Below the pieces are notes generated by a model. The model was not told the origin of the DNA, did not search any database, and was given only the letters and a program-made list of their open reading frames with translations. A stretch of DNA of 64,000 nucleotides from positions 248,001 to 312,000 of the forward strand of contig CAWBXR010000006.1 in assembly GCA_963792815.1 (NCBI GenBank), in the 5' to 3' direction. Position 1 is the stretch's first letter. Each line of letters opens with the position of its first letter. Positions 28,201 to 37,017 of the stretch are shown here, piece after piece. The position numbers and the translations under genes were made by a program. The DNA is from JARRPM01 sp963792815. GTDB lineage: Bacteria > Pseudomonadota > Gammaproteobacteria > Pseudomonadales > Halieaceae.

Positions 28201-29770
28201 ATGAACCTGATAAGCAATGCGATCAAATTTACTCACCAAGGACGTATAACAGTAACCGCCTCATCCAGAGCACACCCTAAGGATAACGGCTCAGTATTAC
28301 TGTCAATATCCGTTGAGGATACCGGGATAGGAATGGATAACGAAACACAGATCCGTGTTTTCGATGCATTCACACAGGCGGATACTAGTACTACGCGACA
28401 ATATGGTGGTACCGGGCTGGGTCTTGCAATTTCCAAGCAATACGTCGAATTGATGAATGGAGAAATTGATGTAGCGTCTCATCCAGACAAAGGGACTCGA
28501 ATAACGATCACTATACCGCTAGGAATATCTAAGGATGTTGGTTGTGTGAGGAAAAAACTGAAGGGAGCAACAGCTATCCTACTATGCGACGACACTGGGA
28601 CGTTCGCAATGGTTGCATCGCATCTAAAGAGGCTTGGAGTAGAAACCCAGAAAACAGTAGATGCAGCCGAATTAACTAAACCGCTTTTGCCAAATGAATT
28701 TTTTATAATTGATTACGACTTTCTAATTAGTCACCCAGAGGCAAGAACAGCGGTTGGGCATCTTACAGAAGACAAGGTGATCGTGTTGACGCCGCTTTCT
28801 ACCAAGTCGAAATTGCCCGAGTTAACTCGCTGGAATAGTATTACTAAACCAATCACTCTTTCTTCGATTTACGATAACACCCAAGAATTCGTTGATTTTA
28901 CCGACGATGACAGCGAAAGGCCCGAGATTGTCGACACCAAGCTAGCAGGCAAGACTAGAAGCAGAATTCTTGTTGCAGAAGACGTAGAAGTGAATCAGAA
29001 GATTGCCACGGAAATGCTGCAGATACTCGATTTCGAGGTTGATATAGCAGAAAATGGTTTCATCGCAGTCAATAAATATAAGTCTAGTTCCTATGTTCTT
29101 ATATTCATGGATTGCCAAATGCCCGTACTAGACGGTTTTGCAGCAACAAAAAATATTCGCGAATTTGAAGAATTAAATTCTTTACCAGCGATACCGATAA
29201 TAGCCCTCACTGCCGGAATAGGTAAGCAAGATAAGCAGCGCTGTATAGAGGCAGGAATGGATGGATATCTCACCAAACCCTTTTCATTGTCTGAATTAAG
29301 CGAATCGATAAGAGACTTTGATGTCAGGATAAATGATCAAAACGAAAACCTCACGTCACCCAAAAGCCAATCTGTAGCACCTAAGATTAATCGCGCAGTT
29401 TTGCAGCATGAAATAAATACTGAGATATTCAATATACGAGCAATTAATAATATTCGAGAGGTTGAGGAACAAACCGGTCGCCCTCTCCTACCTAGCATAC
29501 TGGACGGTTTCACAGTTCAAATGAAAGAGAAGATGAAAGAAATCGAAGACAATTTAAATAATGGAGACACAGAAAAGCTATATAAAACTGCTCATGCCAT
29601 AAAGTCCATGAGCGCGAATATCGGAGCAGAGAAGAGTACGATCAATCAGCGCTGAGGTTGAAATTAGCGGGAGAGCTGGAAAAATCGAGAACGTTCCAGA
29701 GTCGATTGCTGCGTTATCAGCTGCTTACGATGAGTTCGTTGAAGAGTTTCAGGCCAGCTTCATATCGTAA
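25281..29770 (+). pseudogene. Hybrid two-component sensor kinase with periplasmic beta-propeller (two frameshifts)
   Basis: Reading through two single-base insertions gives a 1495-residue hybrid kinase. Domains in order: signal peptide (1-20), Reg_prop propeller repeats (about 40-680, motifs such as LWVGTYNGGLNKID), Y_Y_Y domain (about 690-775), one membrane helix (about 791-813), HisKA (FLATMSHEIRTPMHGMIG, His near 861), HATPase (N-box NLISNAIKFT, GTGLGLAIS), a receiver-like segment without clear acceptor, a true receiver (Asp in FMDCQMPVLDG) and an HPt domain (HAIKSMSANIG). Insertions lie at base 27486 (CTC-A-GAAGGC) and near 29635 (AAG-A-GTACGA). Removing both makes the length exactly 1496 codons. 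The gene is AT-rich compared with its surroundings. It may be a real pseudogene or carry sequencing errors. Confidence 0.85.
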
Positions 29771-29861
29771 GCTGAAAAATTTAATTCGTACGAACAGTAA
29801 CCTCTTTTAGTTTTGGGTAGGAAAATACCTTATTACCAAGTTACTAGAGAGCCCCTAACAC

Positions 29862-32800
29862 TTGTATATTCGTAATACTGAACTGAAAGGCAGTTATAGT
29901 TTTTTTTGGTCTTGGATATTCTTTTTGATTGCGCTGCTTGTAGCGATATCCCCTAGTAATGTTGCAAGTTCACCCCAAGCTCGAATATTGACTTCTCCAC
30001 TTTCCGACAAAATTCAGCAACCTACTATCACTGCAGTCTTAAGAGATGGCCAAGGACTCCTTTGGATAGGAACTCAACATGGTATTTATAAATTTGATGG
30101 GTCAAATCTTGCAAAATTTGGTTCAGACCAGAGCGGGAGAAATTGGATACCAGCCTCATATATAAAACGCATTGTCGAGACCAAAGAAGGCAGAATATTC
30201 GTCGCTACTTTCGGTGGCGGCCTGCTAACTTGGAATTCAGATATGCAAGCATTCGAGACGTTAGACGAGGCAAATGTTTTAGATGTCTCGTATATTTCAG
30301 AACTTGCTATTTCAGAGGATGGAACTGTGTGGAGCGGGGGAAAGGAAGGGTTATTTTTCTATGATAGCTCCATTGTTGACCAAACCTCGCATCGAATCAT
30401 TGCATTTCCGGGCACGATAGACCAGGGAGCAGTGTCTGCCATATCCGCTGATAATATAGGGAATATATACGTCGCATTTGGTTTGGAGCTTTTCAGAATT
30501 TCATCGGAAGAAGAGCAAGCGACACACATAAATTGGTTAGTAAAATCTGGGGGGGATCAAACAGACCGCATAACTGCTTTAGCCTTCGACGAGTCAAATA
30601 CGATCTTTATAGGAACTGATACGGGCCTTCTTACTTCTATCGATTTTTCCAATAATCATAAGCGGTCAGAATTGAGACTTGAGGCTAAACCTGCAATTTC
30701 TATAATTACGATGTTGTTTCATAACGATTTACTATGGATTGCCACCAATAATGGGCTTTCTCATACCAATAGCGCATTATCGGAAATTCAGTCCTTTTAT
30801 CAATCCAACTCTGGACTATCCAATAGCCATGTTACTTCTCTTTTTGCGGATCAGGACCTCCTTTGGGTAGGCACCTATCAGGGATTGAACAATCTTTCTC
30901 TCGCACCATTTGAAGTCTTTAACCAGCAAAATAGTGGCGTTTTCAATGATGTTTTGGCATTTTCTGAAGATGCTCGCCATAAGCTATGGATTGGCACTTT
31001 CGATGGCCTGTACATGTTTGACGAATCTTCGGGCTCTCATACACCTTTCAGTGATATTTCTAGCTCCGGACAGCTTATAGATCACCGTGTAATGACTATG
31101 GCTGCAAGTAACGATGAGTTATGGCTCGGCTTTAGGAGAAACGGGCTTCAAATTCTAAATACTAAAAGTCTACAAATTACCACTCCGCCACATCCAATAC
31201 TTCAGCAACTAGAAGTAACAAAAATATTGCACTCAGTTCCAGATGAAACCTGGATAGCTTCCTTCAATCTTGGACTTTACAAACTTAAAAATGGCTATCT
31301 AGTATCGTACTTATCGAATGGTAAGCTTCCAGAATCGTCCATCACCATATTACATCAACCAAGTGATGGCGGAATAATTGCTAGCTCTGAACGCAACATC
31401 TATCAGTATGATCAAAGTCAGGATAGGTTCATACCTCTAGAATTAATTTTTGGCGGACTAGCTGACTCACCACTAATCCTCTCGATCTCACAAAACCCAC
31501 AAGGTGATCTTTGGATAGGAACCAAAGATCAAGGACTATTTATTTGGAGAAAATCGGACCAGATATCAGGCAACTTCGACCTAGAGAATATAATTAGTCA
31601 TTCCGATGTTACGCTGTCTACTTTGTATGCCATACAATTTGATAATGAACATTATGCATGGGCATCTACACAATCCGGAATAGTTAAGTTTGATTCCCAG
31701 GGAACTATTCTAGCTAGATTTGTAGTGGCTGACGGCCTGCAAGGGCTCGATTTTAATTTTGGTGCTTCTTTCATCGACTCTTCAGGCAATGTTTACTTTG
31801 GGGGCAGTAACGGATACAACCGATTTGATCCTGCTGCAATTAATACAACTCGAATTGCACCAAAACTGGTCCTGAATAAGATCGATATTTCAAATGAAGG
31901 AAGAATTGAATCGTTTAAGCGGCGGAAAATCACACACATCCAACTAACCCACAAAGACTACTTCATCCAGTTCGATTTCAGCGTCCTGGATTTCCTCGAC
32001 CCGGAGAAGAACCAGTACAGGTACATGCTTGAGGGCTTTGATCACGACTGGATTGAGAACGGGACCAGGAACTCAGCCACTTATACCAGCCTCCCCCCCG
32101 GGGATTATATCCTGCGGGTTCAGGGCGCGAACTCCGCGGGTGTCTGGAACCGTGAGGGGCTGTCGCTGGAGATCGAGGTTCTGCCTCCACCCTGGCTTTC
32201 CTGGTGGGCGTATACGATATACGCAGTGGTATTGGCATTTTTAGGGTGGCTCGCTGTACGCGCGTATAACAGCTATGTCGTGGAGAGACTTGCCAGGACG
32301 CTGGCGGCTGAGATGGTTGAAGCGCAGCAGCGCGCCGATGATGAGATGCAGGAGCAATTCGAGATACATGACGATCTCGTTAAATCTGTCTACCAGCACA
32401 GCATCTCCACTCTCAATCTGGTGAGTGAGTTCATTACGACCAAGGGCTCAAGCCTGAGCGATCCAACTGCGCGGGAGTCAACCCTGGCAAACGTCAACCG
32501 GGTGGAGGCGCTGGCGCTACTGGAGCAGTGTCTGTATTACCAGCATGAGGTCCTGCTGGCGGATTTGAACAAGTACACCAACATCATCACTTCCAGGCTA
32601 CTCAAGGACGCTCCCGGTGGGCAGGAAAGCATTTCCACGATAAACCAGGTTTTATCCGAACCACTTCCAATAGGACAGGCCTCGCCTCTCGCAATTGCTA
32701 TCTACGAGCTGCTTGAAAATGCCATTCAGCACGCTTTCGAGTCGGCCTCGGGGGCTAACTATATCCAGATAACTCTCGCCGCACTGTCGACGGAACGTTC

Positions 32801-32987
32801 AGCTTATCGCCTGACCATCCAGGATAACGGGGTTGGTATTCCCCCAAATATCGACCCGATCTCTGCTCATACCTCCGGTTTGGCAGTCGTGGCGGCGATG
32901 ACGGAACGGTTGGGCGGAGAGCTCAGCTTCACCACCAAAGACGGCACGCTGGCATCCATTACGTTCCCCGGGGCTCAACTCACCTGA
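29862..32987 (+). CDS. Beta-propeller sensor histidine kinase (chimeric base composition)
   Basis: A 1041-residue membrane kinase starting at TTG 29862 with a hydrophobic leader (FFWSWIFFLIALLVAISPS). The periplasmic part has Reg_prop repeats (LLWVGTYQGLNNLS, LWIGTFDGLYMFD) and a Y_Y_Y domain (YMLEGFDHDWIENG). One membrane helix (WWAYTIYAVVLAFLGWLAV, about 781-802) is followed by a DHp-like segment (EIHDDLVKSVYQHSISTLNL) and a HATPase domain (YELLENAIQHAF, DNGVGIPP). The DHp is closest to the HisKA_2/HWE-like type and is divergent. There is no receiver. DNA is AT-rich up to about 31,930 and GC-rich after about 31,965, splitting the Y_Y_Y domain. The start codon is uncertain. Confidence 0.82.
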   Translation: MYIRNTELKGSYSFFWSWIFFLIALLVAISPSNVASSPQARILTSPLSDKIQQPTITAVLRDGQGLLWIGTQHGIYKFDGSNLAKFGSDQSGRNWIPASYIKRIVETKEGRIFVATFGGGLLTWNSDMQAFETLDEANVLDVSYISELAISEDGTVWSGGKEGLFFYDSSIVDQTSHRIIAFPGTIDQGAVSAISADNIGNIYVAFGLELFRISSEEEQATHINWLVKSGGDQTDRITALAFDESNTIFIGTDTGLLTSIDFSNNHKRSELRLEAKPAISIITMLFHNDLLWIATNNGLSHTNSALSEIQSFYQSNSGLSNSHVTSLFADQDLLWVGTYQGLNNLSLAPFEVFNQQNSGVFNDVLAFSEDARHKLWIGTFDGLYMFDESSGSHTPFSDISSSGQLIDHRVMTMAASNDELWLGFRRNGLQILNTKSLQITTPPHPILQQLEVTKILHSVPDETWIASFNLGLYKLKNGYLVSYLSNGKLPESSITILHQPSDGGIIASSERNIYQYDQSQDRFIPLELIFGGLADSPLILSISQNPQGDLWIGTKDQGLFIWRKSDQISGNFDLENIISHSDVTLSTLYAIQFDNEHYAWASTQSGIVKFDSQGTILARFVVADGLQGLDFNFGASFIDSSGNVYFGGSNGYNRFDPAAINTTRIAPKLVLNKIDISNEGRIESFKRRKITHIQLTHKDYFIQFDFSVLDFLDPEKNQYRYMLEGFDHDWIENGTRNSATYTSLPPGDYILRVQGANSAGVWNREGLSLEIEVLPPPWLSWWAYTIYAVVLAFLGWLAVRAYNSYVVERLARTLAAEMVEAQQRADDEMQEQFEIHDDLVKSVYQHSISTLNLVSEFITTKGSSLSDPTARESTLANVNRVEALALLEQCLYYQHEVLLADLNKYTNIITSRLLKDAPGGQESISTINQVLSEPLPIGQASPLAIAIYELLENAIQHAFESASGANYIQITLAALSTERSAYRLTIQDNGVGIPPNIDPISAHTSGLAVVAAMTERLGGELSFTTKDGTLASITFPGAQLT

Positions 32988-33139
32988 GCGGGCTGTTATC
33001 CGCAGGGCCAACCGTATCGCTGGCCTCCAATCCTCACCCGGTGTTACATTACCGGTCGTGGCTTGTCGCAACCGGAACGGTCGAACTCGTCCCAAAAATA
33101 TAAATCTGGGCGGACGTTTTCGAACAGTGAGTATCGATT

Positions 33140-34045
33140 GTGATTGACAGGAAAATCGAAAAGAGACTCCACGCTTTTGGCAGCAGCTGTCACCTGGTGA
33201 TCGACCAAAACTCAGCAGCCTCCGCCGAGTCGCTGGAGTTCGCCGAGGCCGAGCTTGCCCGCCTCGAGGCAAAGTTCGCCTCGTTCTGTCCCGACAGTAT
33301 TATTGACAGCATCAACCATGCCGCCGGCACCGGGGTTTTTACCCCGCTGGATGCCGAGGCACGCAGTCTGTTCAGCTACGTTAGCGCGCTCTGGGACCAG
33401 AGTAGCCACCTGTTCGATCCCACTACCCAAGTGCTGCTGGACTGTTACAGTCCCGAGGGAAAGTTACTGGCCACGGCAGCTCAACTGCAGGGAATGCTGA
33501 AGCTGGTGGGGTGGGCACACCTGGAGCTGACAGTTGACGGTGCGCGATTACCCGTGAAGGGTATGGCGATCAATCTCGACGACTGCATCCGCCCCTACGC
33601 TGTCGACTCGATGCGCAAGGTCTTGCTCAGGCGCGGGGTCACCAATGGGCTGATAGAAATGGATCGGGATGTCGCCAGCATTGGCAGGCAGAAGGATGGC
33701 GCCAACTGGCTGGTCGGGGTGCGACACCCGAGGGGCCTGCGCACGGCCATCACCCGCATGAAACTCAATGACAAAGGGTTCGCCATGCGCGGGGACTTTG
33801 AGCGCAGGGTTTCTATCGCTGGCGAGAATTTCGGCCGGGCTCTCAGCCCTGTCGATGCACAACCGCTGCCAGGCTTACTGAGTGTTGTTGTTATTGCGGA
33901 AAATTGCCTGACGGCTTGCAGCGCCGCCAGCATCGCCCGGCTCAAAACTGAACCGGCCGGACTGCGCTGGCTCGAAAAGCTCGGCTACCCCTGGATGGCG
34001 ATTGACCGCGAGTTGAATTGCCATGGGCCGCTGGCTCCTGCCTGA
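33140..34045 (+). CDS. Divergent ApbE-like protein (probable loss of FMN-transferase residues)
   Basis: A 301-residue protein starting at GTG, with the overall ApbE order: N-terminal strand FGSSCHLVID, helix SLEFAEAELARLEAKFASF, GMAINLDDCIRPYAVD in place of the usual DLGGIAKGYAVD, and MRGDFERRVSIAGENFGRAL in place of the SGDYER...HHIIDP region. The catalytic His and Mg-binding Asp positions of FAD:protein FMN transferases seem replaced (RALSP, LTACSAAS). There is no signal peptide or lipobox. It may be a pseudoenzyme; its role is unknown. It follows the propeller kinase by 150 bases with no strong terminator between. Confidence 0.7.
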   Translation: MIDRKIEKRLHAFGSSCHLVIDQNSAASAESLEFAEAELARLEAKFASFCPDSIIDSINHAAGTGVFTPLDAEARSLFSYVSALWDQSSHLFDPTTQVLLDCYSPEGKLLATAAQLQGMLKLVGWAHLELTVDGARLPVKGMAINLDDCIRPYAVDSMRKVLLRRGVTNGLIEMDRDVASIGRQKDGANWLVGVRHPRGLRTAITRMKLNDKGFAMRGDFERRVSIAGENFGRALSPVDAQPLPGLLSVVVIAENCLTACSAASIARLKTEPAGLRWLEKLGYPWMAIDRELNCHGPLAPA

Positions 34046-34055
34046 GAGCCAGCGT

Positions 34056-34814
34056 TCAGGCCCCACTGAAGCGGGGCTCACGCTTCTCGCGCTGTGCTGC
34101 AAGTCCCTCTTTGAAGTCTTCAGAGCGAGCGCACAGGTCCGCTAGCTCTTTAACCTCATCCTCGTCGACAGATCCATCAAGCACCTGGCCCAGGATATTT
34201 TTCATGGCGCGGACCGCCAGTGGCGCCAGCCCGGCCATCTTTCCGGCCAGTTCATCGGTGGCGTCCGGGAACCTTCCCGGTAGTACCAGGTAATCGAGGA
34301 AACCCATATCGAGCATGGCCTGGGAATCAAACTCCTCTGCCGCCAGCAGTATCCTCCTGGCCAGGCTGACCCCAAGGCCCTGTACCAGGCGCTGCACACC
34401 GCTCGAGGGATAGCAGATACCTATAGCGGCGGCAGGCACTCGCATCCGCGAGCCCTCCACCCCGAGGCGGAAATCACAGCTCAGGGCCAGCTCCACACCC
34501 GCCCCGAACACGTTGCCGTTGAGGGCGCATATCGTCGGTATTGCCAGGCTGCCCAGCTGGGCCGTCGTCGCACGAAAACAGTCGCCGCCAATCTCTCCGG
34601 CCCCCAGTTCCTGCAGAGAAGCCCCGGCACAGAATGTCCGGTTCCCCGCCCCGGTCAAAACCAGGACCCGGACCTGGTGATCATTCGCGACGGCCGCAAG
34701 ATGTTGCTGGATAGCCACCAACTGCTCCCGCCCCAGCGCGTTGTGGCGCTCGGGCATATTGAGAATCAGGCGACCAACACGGCCCTCGCGCCTGTATATA
34801 ACTGTATCCGTCAT
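34056..34814 (-). CDS. Enoyl-CoA hydratase/isomerase family protein
   Basis: A 252-residue crotonase-fold protein. The start MTDTVIYRREGRVGRL at 34814 is preceded by a GGAG ribosome site seven bases away, so it is preferred over the longer open frame. The oxyanion-hole segments are visible as GAGNRTFCAGASLQELG and ALNGNVFGAGVELALSCDFR. One of the two usual catalytic Glu positions is not obvious in GICYPSSGVQRL, so the exact reaction cannot be assigned. It converges with the ApbE-like gene (10-base gap). Confidence 0.85.
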   Translation of the reverse strand: MTDTVIYRREGRVGRLILNMPERHNALGREQLVAIQQHLAAVANDHQVRVLVLTGAGNRTFCAGASLQELGAGEIGGDCFRATTAQLGSLAIPTICALNGNVFGAGVELALSCDFRLGVEGSRMRVPAAAIGICYPSSGVQRLVQGLGVSLARRILLAAEEFDSQAMLDMGFLDYLVLPGRFPDATDELAGKMAGLAPLAVRAMKNILGQVLDGSVDEDEVKELADLCARSEDFKEGLAAQREKREPRFSGA

Positions 34815-34942
34815 CACTGCTCTCCTGTCAGGTCGCTGCAAAGTGTCGCACAGGCCGGTACACGCTGCCAGCGTCCTTCTCCCTGGCAGGTAGACAGGCA
34901 ACACGGCGGCCACGATACTGTAGCTGTAATGGAGATACGGAT

Positions 34943-35536
34943 ATGACCAATCGCTGTGCATGGTGCGGCACTGACCCGCTGTACATGGACTACCACGACA
35001 GGGAGTGGGGGGTGCCGAAGCTGGACGACGCCGGCCTCTTCGAAATGCTGGTACTCGAGGGCGCCCAGGCGGGCCTCGCGTGGATCACGGTATTGCGCAA
35101 GCGAGAGGGCTACCGCGAGCTGTTCGACGGCTTTGATGCCAACCGCATTGCGCGCTATACGGACCGGAAGCTGGAAAAACTGCTGCTTGACCCGCGAATC
35201 ATCCGCAATCGACTGAAGGTTCTCGGTACGCGGCAGAATGCGCGGGCCTTTCTTGCGGTGCAGGAAGAGGCAGGCAGTTTCTCCGACTACATCTGGGGTT
35301 TTGTCGAACATAAACCAATACAGAACAGCTGGCGATCCATGGAAAAATTGCCGGCAACCAGCGAGATTTCGGATCGGCTGAGCAAGGACCTGAAGAAACG
35401 CGGCTTCACCTTCGTCGGTTCGACAATCATGTATGCCCACATGCAGGCGACAGGCATGGTGAACGACCACACGACCGACTGTTTCCGTCACCGGGAATGC
35501 CAGCAACTCGGGGCGGCCATTACCGGCCGATCCTGA
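34943..35536 (+). CDS. tag: DNA-3-methyladenine glycosylase I
   Basis: Removes 3-methyladenine from alkylated DNA to start base excision repair. The 197-residue product starts MTNRCAWCGTDPLYMDYHD, with the zinc-binding Cys in CAWC and the DYHDREWG signature. The other zinc ligands are His and Cys in NDHTTDCFRHREC. FEMLVLEGAQAGLAW is the conserved substrate-pocket segment. Length matches E. coli Tag. The MATE transporter start follows the stop by one base. Confidence 0.95.
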   Translation: MTNRCAWCGTDPLYMDYHDREWGVPKLDDAGLFEMLVLEGAQAGLAWITVLRKREGYRELFDGFDANRIARYTDRKLEKLLLDPRIIRNRLKVLGTRQNARAFLAVQEEAGSFSDYIWGFVEHKPIQNSWRSMEKLPATSEISDRLSKDLKKRGFTFVGSTIMYAHMQATGMVNDHTTDCFRHRECQQLGAAITGRS

Positions 35537-35537
35537 A

Positions 35538-36938
35538 TTGCCAGCACAAGGACAAGCATCGCGTCCGGTACCCAGCCACAGTGTCTGGCGGCTGGCCTGG
35601 CCAACTATCATCTCGAACCTGCTGTTTACCACGGTGGGTTTCCTGCATATCAAGATCGTTGCGGGGCTGGGCACCAGCGCAGTCGCTGCGGTCACCACGG
35701 GTCACCGGGTATTCTTTCTGATCCAGGCCATTTTGATGGGCGTATCCGTGGCGGCCACCGCATTGATCGCGCGCAGCTGGGGCGCGGGCCAGCCGGCACA
35801 GGCAGAGCAGGTTCACTGGACGGCGATGATGCTGGCGCTGGCGCTGGCCGGTGTGCTGAGCATTCCCATATTGATATTTCCCGAGTCAATCGCCGGTCTT
35901 TTCGGGCTCGACCAGCAGACCACACTCTCCGCCGCCGGGTTTATTTTCTGGCTGGGCGTTTTCAACCTGGCCTCGGCGGTAAACCAGATGTTATCTACTG
36001 GCTTGCGCGCCACCGGTGACGTCATCACACCATTGTGGTTTCTGTTTTTCAGCTCCATGCTCAACGTGGTGTTCGCCTACCTGGTTGCCTTTGGCATAGG
36101 GCCCTTCCCCCACCTTGGTGTGCCCGGGGTCGCCCTGGGCGGCAGCAGCGCGGCATTCCTGATTACGATTCTGTTTGTCGTCTTCTGGTGGCGCGGGAAT
36201 TTTAATCTCAAGCCCACCCGGCGCTATTCCATCGACTGGTCTGCGGCGCGGCAACTTGTCAGCATCGGCACACCAGCGGTGCTCGAGCAGGGCCTGGTGC
36301 AGCTGGTCTTCCTGATTTTCTTCGGCATCGTTGCCCGTTACGGGACCAACGCCTACGCCGCCTACGGCATCGGCATAAGCCTGGTGTCATTTTCCATCGT
36401 GGTGGGGTTCGGTTTCAGTATCGCCGCCGCTACGCTGGTGGGCCAGCAGCTGGGAGCCGGGCGGCCGGACCTGGCACTGGCCGCGGGGTGGCGTTCACTG
36501 CGCCTGGCACTGGTGGCCATGGTCACCCTGGCGGCAGTGCAGGTCTGGTACGCCAGGGAACTGGCGAGTTTCATGATCGACGACCCGGAGGTGATCCACC
36601 TGACCGTGGTGTTCATTTACATGCTCGCCGCTGCCCTGCCCATGATGGCCTGCGAGATCACCCTGGCGGGCGCGCTGCGCGGCGCCGGCGACACCCGCTT
36701 CCCGCTTAAGTCCACCTTCTGCGGCATGATTTTCGGTCGCCTGCTGCCCGCCTGGCTGTTCCTGTCACTGGGGCTCTCCGTTTACTGGATCTTTGCGGTC
36801 ATGCTGCTCGATTACAGTATCAAGGCCACCATGCTCCTGCGTCGCTACCATTCCCGCAAGTGGCTGAATCTGCCCGGCACCGCGGTGGAAGCAAATGGAC
36901 CACCGTCTACTATAGACAGCGACAAAAATAATACTTAA
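35538..36938 (+). CDS. MATE family efflux transporter
   Basis: A 466-residue inner-membrane protein with about 12 hydrophobic helices in two similar halves, as in MATE multidrug/Na+ or H+ antiporters. The first half begins WRLAWPTIISNLLFTTVGF and has GVSVAATALIARSWGAG. The second begins QLVSIGTPAVLEQGLVQ and has FSIAAATLVGQQLGAG. It starts at TTG, one base after the tag stop, so it is translationally close to tag. Its substrate is unknown; co-location with a DNA repair glycosylase is probably only an operon habit. Confidence 0.9.
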   Translation: MPAQGQASRPVPSHSVWRLAWPTIISNLLFTTVGFLHIKIVAGLGTSAVAAVTTGHRVFFLIQAILMGVSVAATALIARSWGAGQPAQAEQVHWTAMMLALALAGVLSIPILIFPESIAGLFGLDQQTTLSAAGFIFWLGVFNLASAVNQMLSTGLRATGDVITPLWFLFFSSMLNVVFAYLVAFGIGPFPHLGVPGVALGGSSAAFLITILFVVFWWRGNFNLKPTRRYSIDWSAARQLVSIGTPAVLEQGLVQLVFLIFFGIVARYGTNAYAAYGIGISLVSFSIVVGFGFSIAAATLVGQQLGAGRPDLALAAGWRSLRLALVAMVTLAAVQVWYARELASFMIDDPEVIHLTVVFIYMLAAALPMMACEITLAGALRGAGDTRFPLKSTFCGMIFGRLLPAWLFLSLGLSVYWIFAVMLLDYSIKATMLLRRYHSRKWLNLPGTAVEANGPPSTIDSDKNNT

Positions 36939-37017
36939 AGTTCTAAACTTAGACTGGCTGGTAGGTTAACGCTCGCCGGTACGCCTCATTCGTTTCGCTA
37001 TCGCAGAGTTAACTGGT

